64,000 bases of DNA from Liolophura sinensis (lineage: Eukaryota; Mollusca; Polyplacophora; Chitonida; Chitonidae), in contig NC_088299.1 of the NCBI RefSeq assembly GCF_032854445.1, positions 11,153,608 through 11,217,607 of the forward strand. Direction: 5' to 3'. Under the pieces are notes generated by a model. The model saw nothing but the letters and a program-made list of their open reading frames with translations. It was not told the origin of the DNA and ran no database searches. Position numbers and translations under genes: made by a program. Position 1 is the first letter of the stretch. Each line of letters begins with the position of its first letter. Below are positions 11,376 to 23,812 of the stretch, piece after piece.

Positions 11376-13159
11376 TAGCATGACTTCTTTACTTATGGCC
11401 AGATCATTGCAATGCATTTGTTTAATTTTTCCTATATCAGGTAAAATTTAGCATTCTCTGAAATGTGTGTAAAATGTCGTTATGGCACTGTATGCCACAT
11501 GGACGTCTAAATCTCTTGTCTCAAATGCTGACATGCTAATACAAGACTACAACATGGAGAGTAAAACGAGAGCAGCGACGACAGAGTGTTGTTGGAAAAT
11601 TGTCACACGCAACAATTTACCTCTGAGTTTTATGATAACTATCCATACAAATGCTTAAAATAGCATCTTTGACGTCCCTAGTACAGTGGCTTTAGCAGAT
11701 TTCCTTTTATGACAATAGAATTGAATCCGCGTGACTATACTACCAAAATCTCAGCAGGAATTGCACCGTTTGCACCAGAACCCCTGGTGATATTAAATCT
11801 TGTATTCGTTGACGAAGCAATCCCTGTATAAGCTGTGTTGCGACTGTGTGCTCTGCTGTGCTATGGTAACTAATTACTTCCGGTCTAGCTTTTATTCACT
11901 GTCTCCTGACAAATAAGCTGCCTTACAAGCCCCATGTTAGATAACCCGAACACAGAAGAATGGTCTGCTAAGACGAAATGAATCGGATACCAGTCCACAA
12001 TGACGCTCCACAGGGGAAAAATGGAAGGAAGATTAATGGCAATTTTACATCGCCAAGTTGGTGTTGAAAATTGAAACTCCCGGTTCAATAGCAATTAATT
12101 AGCCAACCTCACCCCGTGAAGGAATAATTTAAATCCCGAACACCTAAACAAGGTAAATTTTGCTCACCCAAACTTATTGATCAAGGTTTTCGAGTAATTC
12201 CATCTCCTACAAAAGCAATCTCTTTCTGCAATGGATATCAAAATAAGTCAATCGACATTATAATAATATAGATATTTATGTAGTCATAGGAGATTTAAAA
12301 ACACAACACATTTATCGGTAAAGCATCAAATAGTAAGTTTTAAAAGCATAACCTTTCATTTTTGGTTATATTGCAGTTAAGTATAGGGAAAATCACATTC
12401 ATTAAGACTGTCGAAAGCGACGCCGTGTTGTTTTAACAAATCAAGCTGACGTCACACAAACCCTGTTTTGTCTTTTAACCATATACATGTGAGTGGGGTA
12501 CGCATGACGTAATGTTTCCGTTTGCTCTATAATGGCGCATCCCATGGCCTCATATGAATTCCTGCTGAAAGGTTGAAAAAATATTTTTAGCCGTTTAGAT
12601 CTGTTTCCATCCTGCTTACTAAATAACTCAGCTTTTATTACTTGTTGTCTTTTCTTTTTATGCTGCTAAGTTTTCCTGCTATAAATGTATCAGCGTGGAA
12701 TTCTTCCTGAGCCTCGATCTCCCAACGGCTTATTGACCCGGCTAATACGGCACAAACCTCCTCGTACACGTGGGACCAAAGTGGGTTAAAATCTCAACTT
12801 GCAGTGAGCTTGATTAAAACAAGCACACCAGAATAATTACTTTCTGATTCTTTGGCCTCGTGATCAAATTTCGCCGCTGCTTGTCCCCGTACAGATAGTT
12901 TCAATAAAGCCAGATTGCTTCCACTAAGATAGTAGAGGTAGAGGTTACATCTCTGCATTGCTGCACTTATTTTTTCATTGAAGAGTGGTGAAATGTCTGG
13001 GAAAGTTGAGATTGCAAAAGTTGGGAGAATTTACAAAGTCAACAGTGTATAAGGTACTTATTGAGAGTCACTGAATTATGAGCTGTATGCAAACGTGGGT
13101 GAGAGAGAAAAATGTACAAAATTCTTCATGTGCTTGTCCGAAATATTGAGTAAGTGACT
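11376..13159. other. Intergenic DNA, no gene seen
   Basis: No recognisable coding region on either strand. An R4 fragment lies near 11545-11625. Confidence 0.5.
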
Positions 13160-13534
13160 CGTAGTCAATTATGGAATGTCATCGCAGAAAAAGGACATGG
13201 CAATCAACACTGCATTAGTAGGAAATGGGCATGGTAATTAATAATGCATTATGGAATTCTGTCGAGAGAAAAGGGCATGGTAATTAATAATGCATTATGG
13301 AATTCAGTCGAGAGAAAAGGGCATGGTAATTAATAATGCGTTATGGAGTGTAGTGGGAAATGGACATGGTAACTAATAACGCATTATGGAATTCAGTCGA
13401 GGGAAAAGGGCATGGTAATTAATAATGCATTATGGAATTCAGTCGAGGGAAAAGGGCATGGTAATTAATAATGCATTATGGAATTCAGTCGCGGCAAAAG
13501 GGCATAGTAACTTACAATGAATTATGGAATGCAG
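13160..13534. repeat. Minisatellite, 46-bp unit, about 8 copies
   Basis: The unit starts 'gggcatggtaattaataatg' and continues 'cattatggaattcagtcgag'. Unit starts fall near 13192, 13227, 13273, 13319, 13361, 13407, 13453 and 13499. Most steps are 46 bp; the outer and one inner unit are shorter and more diverged. The units have no conserved-repeat/variable-spacer pattern, so this is not a CRISPR array. Confidence 0.9.
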
Positions 13535-13594
13535 AATTGAAAAAAAAACACTGCAATGAACAAATGGACGTAAAAGAGGAGCAAATCGGAAATC

Positions 13595-13770
13595 AAAAAG
13601 AAATCGGGCAGAGGGCGGGGAAAACCCACGACCATCCGAAAGTTCCTGGCCGACTTTTTCACGTACGACCGAAAAGCAAGCCAGCATGAGCTGGACTTGA
13701 ACTCACAGCGATCGCTTTGGTCATGGGGCCATTCTACTGCGCTAGCACACTAATTACCAGCCCCTTAAGA
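13595..13770 (-). repeat. SINE-1 5' part, minus orientation
   Basis: It contains 'aaaacccacgaccatccg', 'gccagcatgagctggacttg', 'aactcacagcgatcgc', then the reverse complement of the tRNA-like head ending near 'gctagcacactaattaccag'. The usual tail is missing on the left side. Confidence 0.8.
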
Positions 13771-14584
13771 TTATAAAGAGCAGACGATTATACACCACGA
13801 TTGAACAATGAATGGGGCGGTCCCTGTCGATAATTGGACGACCTATTTTACATCTAAAACACCAAGTTAGAAATAATTACATAAAAATCGAATAAAGCTC
13901 ATAACACGTACAGGAGGCGTCATTAGTTTTACAACGATAGAGAGAGGTCAGCAATGGTAGGGTTGATTTCCAAATCAAATGTCTAAATCGTGCACATGAC
14001 ACAATTCACTCTCAATGAATTGTTATCTGCAGTGGGGAATTTGTACAAAATAACTATCGATGAAGAAAAGAGACGTACATACGTTCTTGAACGAAATACA
14101 GACGATCGGATGGAAATAGGGAGGGTGATCGAGATGTAAAACGTAGAAAGTACCAGACGTAAGTGCACCGTGCAATGCACAAGTCAGCCAATTCCACATG
14201 AACAAATTTTTAATCATGATCAAGTTGAAGTAGGAAAATGCCATTTAATTACGTTTCTTAGACCGTATTTTAAACCGGCGATGTGTCCAAAATAATTAAA
14301 ACAAAAACTACTCACGTTTATAATTAGATCAGTTCTTCAGGAAGTAATGACTACATTACGCTAAAGTATAAAAGAAGTTGGAGAATGGGAATTCGTTTGG
14401 ATTTAATTATTTTTTTTAGAATTATTTGATTTGTACGTGAAGCCATATACATAAATTTTTCACCTTAAATACGATGACGGTCGGGTTTATGTGTGCAGGA
14501 AACCAACTAGAGGACGCGGAGTGAACCAACTGGAATAATCGCGTGTGTATGTTTTAAAGAAAATCTTCAATTCTGACATCGACC
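13771..14584. other. Intergenic DNA, no gene seen
   Basis: No recognisable coding region. Overlapping short open frames on the minus strand at 13983-14244 show no known motif. Confidence 0.5.
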
Positions 14585-14880
14585 AGTCCTGATGGCTCAG
14601 TTGCTAGAGCGTCGGGTCGGGTCAAACCTGGACCTTAAAAGAGGAGGTTGTAGCTTTCTCGCTTGGCGTTCAGCATTAAGGGGATAGTGTAACGACTGGT
14701 TGACCCATCTCAGTATAATGGCTTATCAGTGAAGCAGCACTAGACAAAAGAGCGGTGGAAATCAGTCCTGTAACAGGGAGGCATATTACACGTACATGCA
14801 CTCTAAGGATTCCTTCGTCGTCATATGACTGAAAAATTGTTAAGTACGACGTTAAACCCCAAGTACTCACTCACTCACTC
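14585..14880 (+). repeat. SINE-2 copy, near full length
   Basis: It starts with a tRNA-like box A ('gatggctcagttgctagagc') and runs through the family middle blocks. It ends 'gtacgacgttaaacccc' followed by CACT repeats, the typical tail. Confidence 0.85.
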
Positions 14881-15549
14881 AATTCTGACATCTATCACGT
14901 ACAGTATAGTAGCCGTTTTGGCTATAATGTAGTAGCTTGCAACCCATTTAACAACCCTAAACCTTGATTGGACATTAAGAAGATTGTCAGAGAGCTTCAG
15001 AAGTCTTCAAGAATCAACGCTGAGATCCTCTGAGCTATTAAAAGATGTTTAAAGAGAATTACTTAGGGATTATTCTAGACTGCCCACGTTTGTCTTAGCG
15101 GGGTACTTCTCATCGGATGTAATAATGCGCCGCAAGCCGTATGTCATCCCAGCATCGATTTTATATCATCGCCAGTGTTGACTAAGCCTGTATGTACTGT
15201 CAGACTTGTGTATGCAGCCCACGCCCTTCTGTCCACGAGTTTGTATATTTTATTGTCATTAATTATTTATAAGGGATAAATCCGTACTGTCAAGTTTCGA
15301 TTTATTGATGACTGATGAGTTGCGCAATGGTAGTTATCCTACTCATGTAGGTGTAAATTCGCCTGAGAACAGGTATTATGAAAGACAAAGTAGATTGATC
15401 TTACCCATATCAAAGAGTCTGCATCGTCTCAGTTATTAATACTGACACTGACATGAAGTTTACACTCATCGTTTCAGAGGAAACGTGAACCTACAAGAAG
15501 CAGACACCCATGTGTTATGTGATAATACCCAGCGTATGTTTCACACTTT
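14881..15549. other. Intergenic DNA, no gene seen
   Basis: No coding region or clear repeat recognised. Confidence 0.5.
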
Positions 15550-15705
15550 CGGCTGGGGCTTTAATTCAAAAAAGTTTATGAGTTACCTGGAGAAGGTCGG
15601 TGGTGTACCTCTGACATATCGGTTTCCACTGGCCATAAACAAAATCACCGTCACATAAGTAAAAAAAAATTCTTGAGCACGGTGTTAAGTTCCAATCAAG
15701 CAATT
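15550..15705 (+). repeat. SINE-4 3' fragment
   Basis: The blocks 'ggagaaggtcggtggt', 'cggtttccactggccataaa' and 'ttcttgagcacggtgttaag' are in the order of a SINE type I recognise from molluscan DNA. A related copy lies at 59405-59605 and a degraded one near 44080-44225. Confidence 0.65.
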
Positions 15706-15719
15706 TTTACACCATCACA

Positions 15720-16300
15720 TATTTCTGAAAGTGGCAAAAGTGTAAACATTGTACGCCATGATATCCTTCAGGCACCGACACGGGAGTAAACATTTTACGC
15801 CATCGAATTGTTCTGACACCGACCGGGAGACTTTATTCGCAACAATTACATTGTACTGACAGCGAAACTGGAGTCTTCATTCTCCGAAGTCACACTGTGC
15901 TGACACCGACACGGGAGTCTTCATTCTGCACAATTACATTTTCCTGGCACCGACACGGGAGTCTTCATTCCTCACTGTCAGATTCTTTTCATGCCGACGG
16001 GAGTCTTAACTTCGTTACAATTTTCTGACATTGACATCGACACGAGCATTTCATTTCGTCGCTTTTTTCTAACACCGACAGGAGCATTTCATCTCCTCAC
16101 CTTATTCTGACACTGACACCGACACGAACATTCCATCTCGTCACCTTAATCTGACACTGACATCGACAAGGGCATTTCATCTCGTCACCTTATTCTGACA
16201 CTGACACTGACACGAGCATTCCATCTCGTCACATTATTCTGACACTGACGTCGACACCAGCAAATCGACACATTAACATAAATCTGTTACTGACACAGAT
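15720..16300. repeat. Minisatellite rich in 'gacacCGACAcgg' units
   Basis: A run of about a dozen irregular units of roughly 44-60 bp, each with 'ctgacaccgacacggg' or 'ctgacactgacatcgacac' and then 'catttcatctcgtcacct' or 'gtcttcattctgcac'. The right half is the more regular. Units are unevenly diverged, and I see no open frame through them. Confidence 0.8.
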
Positions 16301-17144
16301 CCGCACATTTTACCCCATCTCATCGCGGATTGGGTCCACACAGGAAAGCCCGTCTTTAAGGAATTGAGTGTAGCTTTTTGTTCGTCTTAGCAAAATAGCT
16401 GATTTTTTTTATCTTTATGGTTGGCTGCTGGGTGCATTTATGGCTGACTCATTTCCAAGCTAAACTGGCCATTGTTTTCTTGCAATCAAAGAACAATATG
16501 TTATCAGTTTGTCCACAGAATATCTTTGCAAAAGCGGGAAAAATCAAAATGCAGCAATCCGAACTTAGAGCCGTACACATATATTCACGTTGCTGAAATA
16601 GATCGCCACATTTGAGAAACATATTTTTTTATCGACCGCTTATAAACTACATATATCATTGTCCACACTCTGGGTACTGATCTAATTTATTCGCCTAGAA
16701 CATCCATTGCGTTTTTCCATCACCACTGAAAACACTGTTGACTCTTTCTCTTTGAATAAATCTGTCTTTATATACTTTGTTTTTAGATCTTTGGTGGTTT
16801 CAGCTGAACGTCGTTTTGGGTAATGGCCCAGGGATTGTTGATTCGGGACGCCCATTTTGGCTGACGACTGGTATACAGCTTGATTGCGATGAAATTACTT
16901 CCGGCGGAGAGGCTCCCCACCTGCAATCTTCTGGTGAAGTAATACCACTTTCCATTATTCAACTGCATTAAATTCTATTCAAAAAACTTTCAAAACATAA
17001 ATTGTAGGAGTTTAGCATACATACGTAGTGATAGATTTACTGTCCATGAACACAACTTTAAGTCCCAATTGTGCAAAGTTAGCTATAAATGTACATCCGT
17101 AAGTAGATGTATCCAGCCTGTAGGCAATGGGCAGTGTTTCGGAA
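16301..17144. other. Intergenic DNA, no gene seen
   Basis: A 64-codon open frame at 16777-16971 lacks any recognised motif and faces an open frame on the other strand over the same bases. I treat it as chance. Confidence 0.45.
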
Positions 17145-17260
17145 TTCAATGCTGAACGCCAAGCGAGGAGGCTACAACTTTCTCTTTGAAAACTTTAGGG
17201 GTGACCCAACCAAGGATCTCCCGCCCCTGAAGCGGACGCTCTACTAAATGAGCCTGGTGT
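17145..17260 (-). repeat. SINE-2 5' fragment, minus orientation
   Basis: The blocks 'gctgaacgccaagcgagg' and 'ttaggggtgacccaacc' are followed by the reverse-complemented tRNA-like head ('gcggacgctctacta'). Confidence 0.75.
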
Positions 17261-18755
17261 CCGTTTTAGCTGATGCATCGCTACTGAAAGCTAAAACGTG
17301 AACAAAGAGTATCAAGCATTGTCAATCAAAATGTCGAAAGAGGAGCGAACTCTGCAGTTTTTCTTGCTTTTAACCTACCTCGGGAGTTATCTCCCATAGT
17401 CAGACGCGCCCACGATTGGGAGTCTGCCAGTTGGTCAACTACACGTTCTGGCATATCGTAAGCCCTACATATACTTACATGTATCCATTAAGAAAATATT
17501 AAGACGTTATCTAGCAACATACTAAATACGAATACACTGCTGTATTTGAAGTAACTGAAGGATAAGTAGGAGTATGGTTACAGCGGCATTCCCCGAATTG
17601 AAAACAAAGGTTTGACATTTCCATCGCCAGGATACAAGCTGAGGGCTCAAATCTGGTCTTAGGTGGTGAAGTTGCAAATTCCGCCTCTGTCACTGTTTCC
17701 TGGGTGTTGATGTCAATATGCAGTTCGCAACCCTCTTGGGGCACTTATGGCAAAGAAAGTAAAACCAGAGCAGCGAAAACAGTGTGATAGTAGACAAATG
17801 GTTTCATGTAACCGGTGAAGTACGGAATCTTGTCTGTTAAGTGGCAGTACTAAATAGTAACAAATTACCTCCCATCCCCGCCAGCATCATTAAAAAAGTG
17901 GCAGTGATGTTAGCTTCAATATGCTGAGTTGTCATCACATTGGTACACAGTCAAATTAAAACAATGAAGAAGGATCGGCCTTGGGATGCTTAATTCACCA
18001 GCAGAATCCTGGTTTAGATTCATCAGACTTACAGCATAGAGGATAAAACTAGAGCAGCACGTAACCGGTGAAATACGGCCTGTCTATACAAGACAACTTG
18101 TTTTTCATGCCTTTCATTAACACGATTTGCAAAGTTTGCAATGTCGTACTGTTTGGATGACACTAGCTCTTTGGGTCACAAGCAATAGGACGGTGAAGTA
18201 GCTCTTTGTCACGACACACATGTCCCATTTCTGTTCGCTTTGTGTTCTCCAAACCTCTTCAGAGTACACAGTCACTGACGGTTAGTGTACTCAGGCACTG
18301 AATGTTTGATCACTGGCACCTGGATTCGAAATTTGAGTAATATGCATAACGGAGCGGTCAATTGAGAAAGCAAATATTAATGACACTACAGGAACATTTG
18401 AATAAATAAGAAAAAAGATTTAATTTTGCATGAGGTTAAAATTTTGATCGTAAAATTACAAAATTCGACACCCAGGACAATCTGAGTCTAAAAAGAAGGC
18501 TGTTTTGTGTGCACATATTTGAGGTATAGACGGGTAAAGAGAACGATTAGTGAATGATGCATACAATATTCTGTCAATGTTTTCCCATGAATGTCAATGG
18601 ATTGCTAATGTGATGATTTGAAGAGCGGTATTATATGAAACGTATTTGTGAGCTTCCAGTATATATTATATTGTTTAAACATTTTACCTGAGGGACACTA
18701 ACCATTAGCGTGAACAAGAATGACAACATTTTTGTGTAAGCTGCTACATATTAAG
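17261..18755. other. Intergenic DNA left of the vanin cluster
   Basis: No coding region recognised. R4 copies lie near 17750-17850 and 18030-18085. Confidence 0.5.
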
Positions 18756-19424
18756 CACATACATGAACAGACGGAATAAAACCCTGACTGCATGAGGTAA
18801 AGATAAAGGTCCCGGATTCAAGGTTAATACGTGTGACCATTTGCAAACTGCCACACTGTCATCACTGTTCTGGTTTTACTCTTTGCACTGAAGTCTTTTA
18901 TATTCATAACCATCTTCGTGGATTGATTATAACAGCTCATAATGCTGTTCAAGATGTTCAGTTCTGTTTATCTGGTTGTTGCATGCTTAAATAAACACAT
19001 ATCGTTATATTTCGGCATTTTGTGTGAAACTTATGATCATCTTACATATATAGAGAAAACCTGATTAGAAATAGTCAAGGTCTGTGTCGAAATTTATAGT
19101 TTTAAAACATATTTTTTCCTTGTATTGCTACACTATCGGTATGACACACAAGGTACGTGTTCAAACTCGGCCTTGGACAGTGAATTTATAGATTCCCCAT
19201 GATTTTCTTTGATTTACATTAACCTCTTCAACAGCTTCAGACCACTAGGACCTGAAGAGAAGTAAGGGAAACAAAAAAGAGGTTTGATGTGTGTAAATCC
19301 AACCTTTTGTGCTTATCTTTCCTCGACATAGACAGATTTGAACACACATTTACTCCAAACAGACGGACTTTCATTTCGCATTGCCAAGAGTAGAAATAGA
19401 GTTGATAGGCCGATTGACTGAATG

Positions 19425-19690
19425 AGTGAGTGTTTGGGGTTTAACGTCGTACTTAACAATGCGTAATGTGCCTCCTTGTAGCAGGGCGCCGCTCTTTTAT
19501 CTAGTGCTGCTTCAGTCAGACAACTTAGCGAAGGCAGGTAAGACGCCCCGCCCGAGTCCTTATACTGATACAGGTCAACCAGTGGTTGCACTATCCCCTT
19601 AATGCTGAACATCAAGTCAGAAAGTTAAAACTTGCTGTTTTAAGATCCAGGTGTGACCCAACCCAGAATTGACCCTGGATCTGTCGTGTT
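19425..19690 (-). repeat. SINE-2 copy, minus orientation
   Basis: It begins 'gagtgagtgtttggggttta' and runs through the family blocks to 'ccagaattgaccctggatc'. It is absent from the matching positions of units B and C, so it arrived after the duplication or was part of a private rearrangement. Confidence 0.85.
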
Positions 19691-19765
19691 CAACCCTTAA
19701 TTAATTAATTAATTACTTTCTGTCAGGGAAGTAATGCTTTTGTTGGCGCATAAACAATGCCAATA

Positions 19766-19875
19766 AGCACGATTCCTCCTAAACCAAATGTCTCCCCTTC
19801 GCATCCGAAACCCACAATCGTCGCGGTGCAGTCGGCTGAAGTGTACACGTCTATTGTGTTTGGAGACAGTCAACA
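19766..19875 (+). pseudogene. Relic of an older vanin-like paralogue (exon 2 fragment)
   Basis: About 35 codons align with residues encoded in exon 2 of the vanin copies: PNVSPSHPKPTIVAVQS here against PNVFPSPQPKPTISATQS in copy A, followed by VYTSIVFGD against VYASLAFGD. The frame stays open over the matching part and then runs into unrelated sequence. It is clearly more diverged than copies A, B and C are from each other, so it comes from an older duplicate. No other exon parts were found beside it. Confidence 0.75.
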
Positions 19876-20322
19876 AGAAATTATTTGAAAAAAAAATAAC
19901 ACCTTTGAAAGAATGGGGTTAGTAGGTTGGGAATCTGCACTCAATACTCCAGATAGCTGTTTCGAGTGGTGCCTCAGTACGCATGTGTGTAACGAGTGGG
20001 ATAAGCAAAAGGTGGGATAAGCAAAAGAACATGATCATTTATTCCCATGGCACAACACTGCAGTCTTCGGAGTCTAACCAGAATTCAACTCCAGTCCAAT
20101 TTCTTGGTTGTTGATGCGGCCATTTTCAATCGATGTGAATGACAGCTCTTACGGGTGTCAACTAAAAAGATAAGGACTTTAACAATGAACATGTAGATTT
20201 AGGAAAATATGTCAAAATGTGCATGCCTGAATCAACAATCAAAGTGCCTAGATAGCATATTGTTATTAGCCTTCGCTTGATAAGATGACATGTGTGTAAT
20301 ATCCCACTAATACACATGCCAG

Positions 20323-20329
20323 TATATAA
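20323..20329 (+). promoter_or_regulatory. TATA box of vanin copy A
   Basis: TATATAA lies 79 bases before the start codon. The same motif at the same place occurs before copy B (25111-25117) and copy C (31870-31876), followed in all three by 'cttaacagaccacatacttt', which probably holds the transcription start. Confidence 0.65.
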
Positions 20330-20407
20330 CAGGGCGAAGTGCCTTAACAGACCACATACTTTGTCCGCCTTTTTGGCCGTTTCAGGTAGGTATAAGGTAT
20401 TCTCACC

Positions 20408-23400
20408 ATGAGGTTTCTGGCAGGGATCGCGTTGATCCTAAACCTTGGGCAAATCTTTTTAGGGGAATCCGTGAATCATAAAAGGTTTCTCTTCACAAAA
20501 CCATCGCTGAAACCGCCCCTGGCAATACAACAGCCGACTTACAAAGCCGCTGTGTACAACCACAAACTGGTGTCCCCAGGCAACGTGAAGTCCAGGACAG
20601 AAGCTCTGGCGGTGATGAACAAAAACTTGGACATCTACGAGAAGCAAGCTGCTAAGGCAGGATCACAGGTATTGTCATGAAATACATCTAAAGCAAGGCT
20701 TTTATTTATTTTAAAGATTTTATTTATTTGATTGGTGTTTTATGCCGTACTCAGAAATATTTTAATTATCCGACGGCTCCCAGCACTATCTTGGGAGGAA
20801 ACCGGGCAGAATCGGGGAAAACCCACGGCCATCCGCAGGTTGATCTTTCCATATACAACCGGAGAGGAAGCCAACATGAGCTGGACTTGAACTCACATTG
20901 TTGAGAGGCTCCTGGTGGGGTTATTTAGAGCTACCTTAGGTATTATAAAGAATATCTGCTTGGTGACAATCACCATATCACCCTGAGTATTGGAAACCCA
21001 CCAACATTCAAAAAAAGTCGGGGTGGGGGGTGTCAGCCAGGAAAACCTTCAGACATATTATTATTTTCGGCTTGCAATCCAGCAAAAACTTTTTACAAGG
21101 AATACCAGAAAAATAAGACTGGGATTGTTAATGAAAATGCCATTCATTATCTTTTATGATAGTAAAAACAAGGCCCTTGGGAAAAGTCTGCAAATATCTT
21201 GGAAAGTGTGGAGTGGGGGTGTGGGGGAATCCGAATCTGTCAACGGTTGCATCTTCTCCACCTCTAACCCCTTATATATATTGTTCAGTTCTTTATTTGG
21301 TTGGAAAGCTGTTTGACATCAACAAACAACACAGCCAACAGACGATGGACACGACCACCATCCCCATTTCTAAACAGCTACACTCCGCAGACCAACCAAA
21401 CAGTATTAGTTCCAATAGTAATTTCAGTATTTACAAATATTGTTGTACTTTTGGAGTTTCCGTGTATTATACCATACTCTTGGTGTGTCACTCCTTTCGA
21501 TGGTACAGAGTATATTATAACAAAGCACATTCCTCTTACAACAGCACCAGCAATGAGCGGGAATAGTATCCATAAGCATATATACATTCTTGATTACACT
21601 GAAGAGATATTCTGATATCGCTGTCTTGTCTGACTTGTCTCGGAACCACTGCACAATGATTCCGAGAAGTGCTAAAGGAGACAAGTAAACATTTACTGCT
21701 TATAGGCAGCCTCCCCCTTCCCACACACTTACATAAATTGATGTAAAATTGACTGTTAAATTAAGACCTGAAGAGCTTATATGTGTGTATTTGTTATATG
21801 CGTAAACACTGAGTACTAACTAACTAGTAACATGCTGTTAACCACAGGATGATACAATAATAAAGATAACATATCAAAAGTAAGACAATTTTCCAACACC
21901 AAAAAAAAAAAAGGAATCTAACTGTATATTTTGGCTAGTTTAGATTTTGGCCGGGATTTTAATTTGTATAACTTTTGTAGATCAGAATTCATCCAAGCCA
22001 TAACAATATGTATATATGTAAGCTTGGCGTTTAACGTCGTATATAACAATTTTTCAGTCACAATACGACGAGGAGTCGCTAGGTGTGTGTATACATTTAC
22101 TGTGTCTTCTTGTGGGAGAGCGAGTCCATGACATCAAAGTGCTGCCGCCAATAAAGTATCATGTCGAAGACACCAGTAATGACACTCCACCCAGTCACAT
22201 TATGCTGACACCGCTGCCAGGCAGTCCTGTTTTCTAGCTATAGCTTCTCAATACTGGGCGCCAAGGAAGGCTGCCACCAGTAAACTTTGCTATGACAGGA
22301 CGTGGGTTTAATCCTGGGCCTGCCGACTTCGAGATGGGCGCTCTAACCATTAGGCCACCGAAGCGGTCCAAGCCATAAGGCGTCATATATTTCTGTTAGT
22401 GTTAGTGAGCTAGAGTAGCACAATGATGAAGGAGTGCAATGAAACGGCTGATGCTGGCTTCCTTTCAGGTCGTAATCAATATGTTTTTGTCGCACAACTT
22501 TGTATAAAGGCACGTTATGATGTGTATTTTTCAGGGCGTCGACATCTTGGTGTTTCCTGAAGATGGGTTGTATGGTGGGGCAATCTCGAAAAGGATAAAT
22601 ATGTACCTGTTCCTAGAATCGGTTCCAGATCCAAAGGAGGTCATTTGGAACCCTTGCGTTGAGAAGAACCGGTTTGCCAACACCGAGGTTCAGCATCGGT
22701 TGAGTTGTATGGCCAGAAAAAACTCGCTGTACATCGTGGCCAATATGGGAGATGTTCACCACTGTAGTAGAGCCTCGGATACATCATGTCCTCGAGATGG
22801 TCGATACCAGTACAACACAGACGTCGTCTTCAACCCACACGGTACCTTGATCGTCCGCTACCACAAACTAAACTTGTTCTTTGAAACCGACTTCGATTAC
22901 CCTCCTAAAGCCGAACTGGCAACCTTCGATACACCCTTTGGTCGTTTCGCCGTTTTCACTTGCTTTGACAGTCTGTTTCACGACCCGTCCATTGAGGTTA
23001 TCGAAGATTACAATGTAGACTCGGTAGCATTTCCAACCCTGTGGACAGAGACACCGCCGTTTCTCTACGCTGTCCAATGGCAGTCCGCCTTTTCGGTGGG
23101 CATGAAGGTCAACTTACTGGCAGCCAATCACAACAATGCTGGTGGGAGCGGCATCTACACACCGACAGGTGTCGCTACATACGCTGGTAACTATCAACCG
23201 GCTCAACTACTCATCGCCACGATTCATTCCAGGCCAAATGTTTTCCCGTCGCCGCAGCCGAAACCCACAATCAGTGCAACACAGTCGACCGGTGTGTACG
23301 CATCATTGGCTTTTGGAGATAACTACAAGTTTGTAAATCTGAGGGAGGGCAGCTCTTCGGCCACAGTCTGTAATGGCAGACTCTGTTGTCAGGCTAACTA

Positions 23401-23761
23401 CTCCTTTACACAACACGGCGGTGATATGTTTGCCTTGGGAGCGTTTTCTGGAGTACACACGACGATTGCTCGAGCGGGTTTGCAGGTGTGTGTGGTGATG
23501 AAGTGCGTTGGCTGGGGCACACCATCCTTACCCTGCGGCCAAACCCCGCATTCGTCAGCTTCCACATTCAGTCGCCTAGTCCTCACCGGAAACTTCACCA
23601 CCAACTACGTCTTCCCGGAGGTTCTGGTTAGTTCTGGTGGGACAGAGGAGTTAGCCAGCGGCGAATGGCAGTACTCTGACAAGGCTCTGTCCAGCGCTCA
23701 TGGTTTCTCCAAACCCCTGCTTTCTGCCGTTCTGTTTGGACGTCTCTACAGCGCAGATTAA
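20408..23761 (+). CDS. Pantetheinase/biotinidase (vanin-like) copy A, secreted, intact
   Basis: Two exons, 20408-20668 and 22535-23761, join in phase 0 (CAG|GTATTG donor, 'tatttttcag' acceptor) into 495 residues, close to the length of human vanin-1. Residues 1-20 form a signal peptide. The nitrilase-fold catalytic triad of the family is visible: Glu96 (VFPEDGLYG), Lys198 (RYHKLNLF) and Cys230 (FTCFDSLFHDP). Also present are the family blocks DGRYQYNTDVVF, GGSGIY and a vanin-type C-terminal domain (LCCQANYSF, FALGAFSGVHT, NYVFPEVLVS, LFGRLYSAD). Family members hydrolyse pantetheine to pantothenate and cysteamine, or biocytin; which substrate applies here cannot be read from the sequence. There is no hydrophobic tail for a GPI anchor, so it is probably secreted. 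The intron carries SINE-1 and SINE-3 copies shared with the other two copies. Confidence 0.92.
20703..20905 (-). repeat. SINE-1 copy in vanin A intron, minus orientation
   Basis: It reads 'tttatttgattggtgttt', then 'aaacccacggccatccgcag', then 'gagctggacttgaactcac'. The matching insertion is in copies B and C, so it predates the duplications. Confidence 0.85.
22020..22370 (-). repeat. SINE-3 copy in vanin A intron, minus orientation
   Basis: It runs from 'aagcttggcgtttaacgtcg' to 'accattaggccaccgaagcg'; the right end is a reverse-complemented tRNA-like head. It is shared with copies B and C at the same intron position. Confidence 0.85.
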
Positions 23762-23806
23762 ATGAGCGAAAAATATGGCTCGAAACGTGTCTTGCTGCAA
23801 TGTCGT

Positions 23807-23812
23807 ATTAAA
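23807..23812 (+). terminator. Probable poly(A) signal of vanin copy A
   Basis: ATTAAA lies 45 bases after the stop codon. The same hexamer lies at 29905-29910 after copy B. Copy C has a canonical AATAAA instead, in a different 3' UTR. Confidence 0.45.

Noticed and set aside
13160-13534. CRISPR array
   Set aside because: Units repeat along their full length; no variable spacers, and the DNA is eukaryotic.
20990-21687. Several 60-136-codon frames in the intron of vanin copy A
   Set aside because: They lie between two SINEs in the intron and are not preserved as a common reading frame in the matching introns of B and C.
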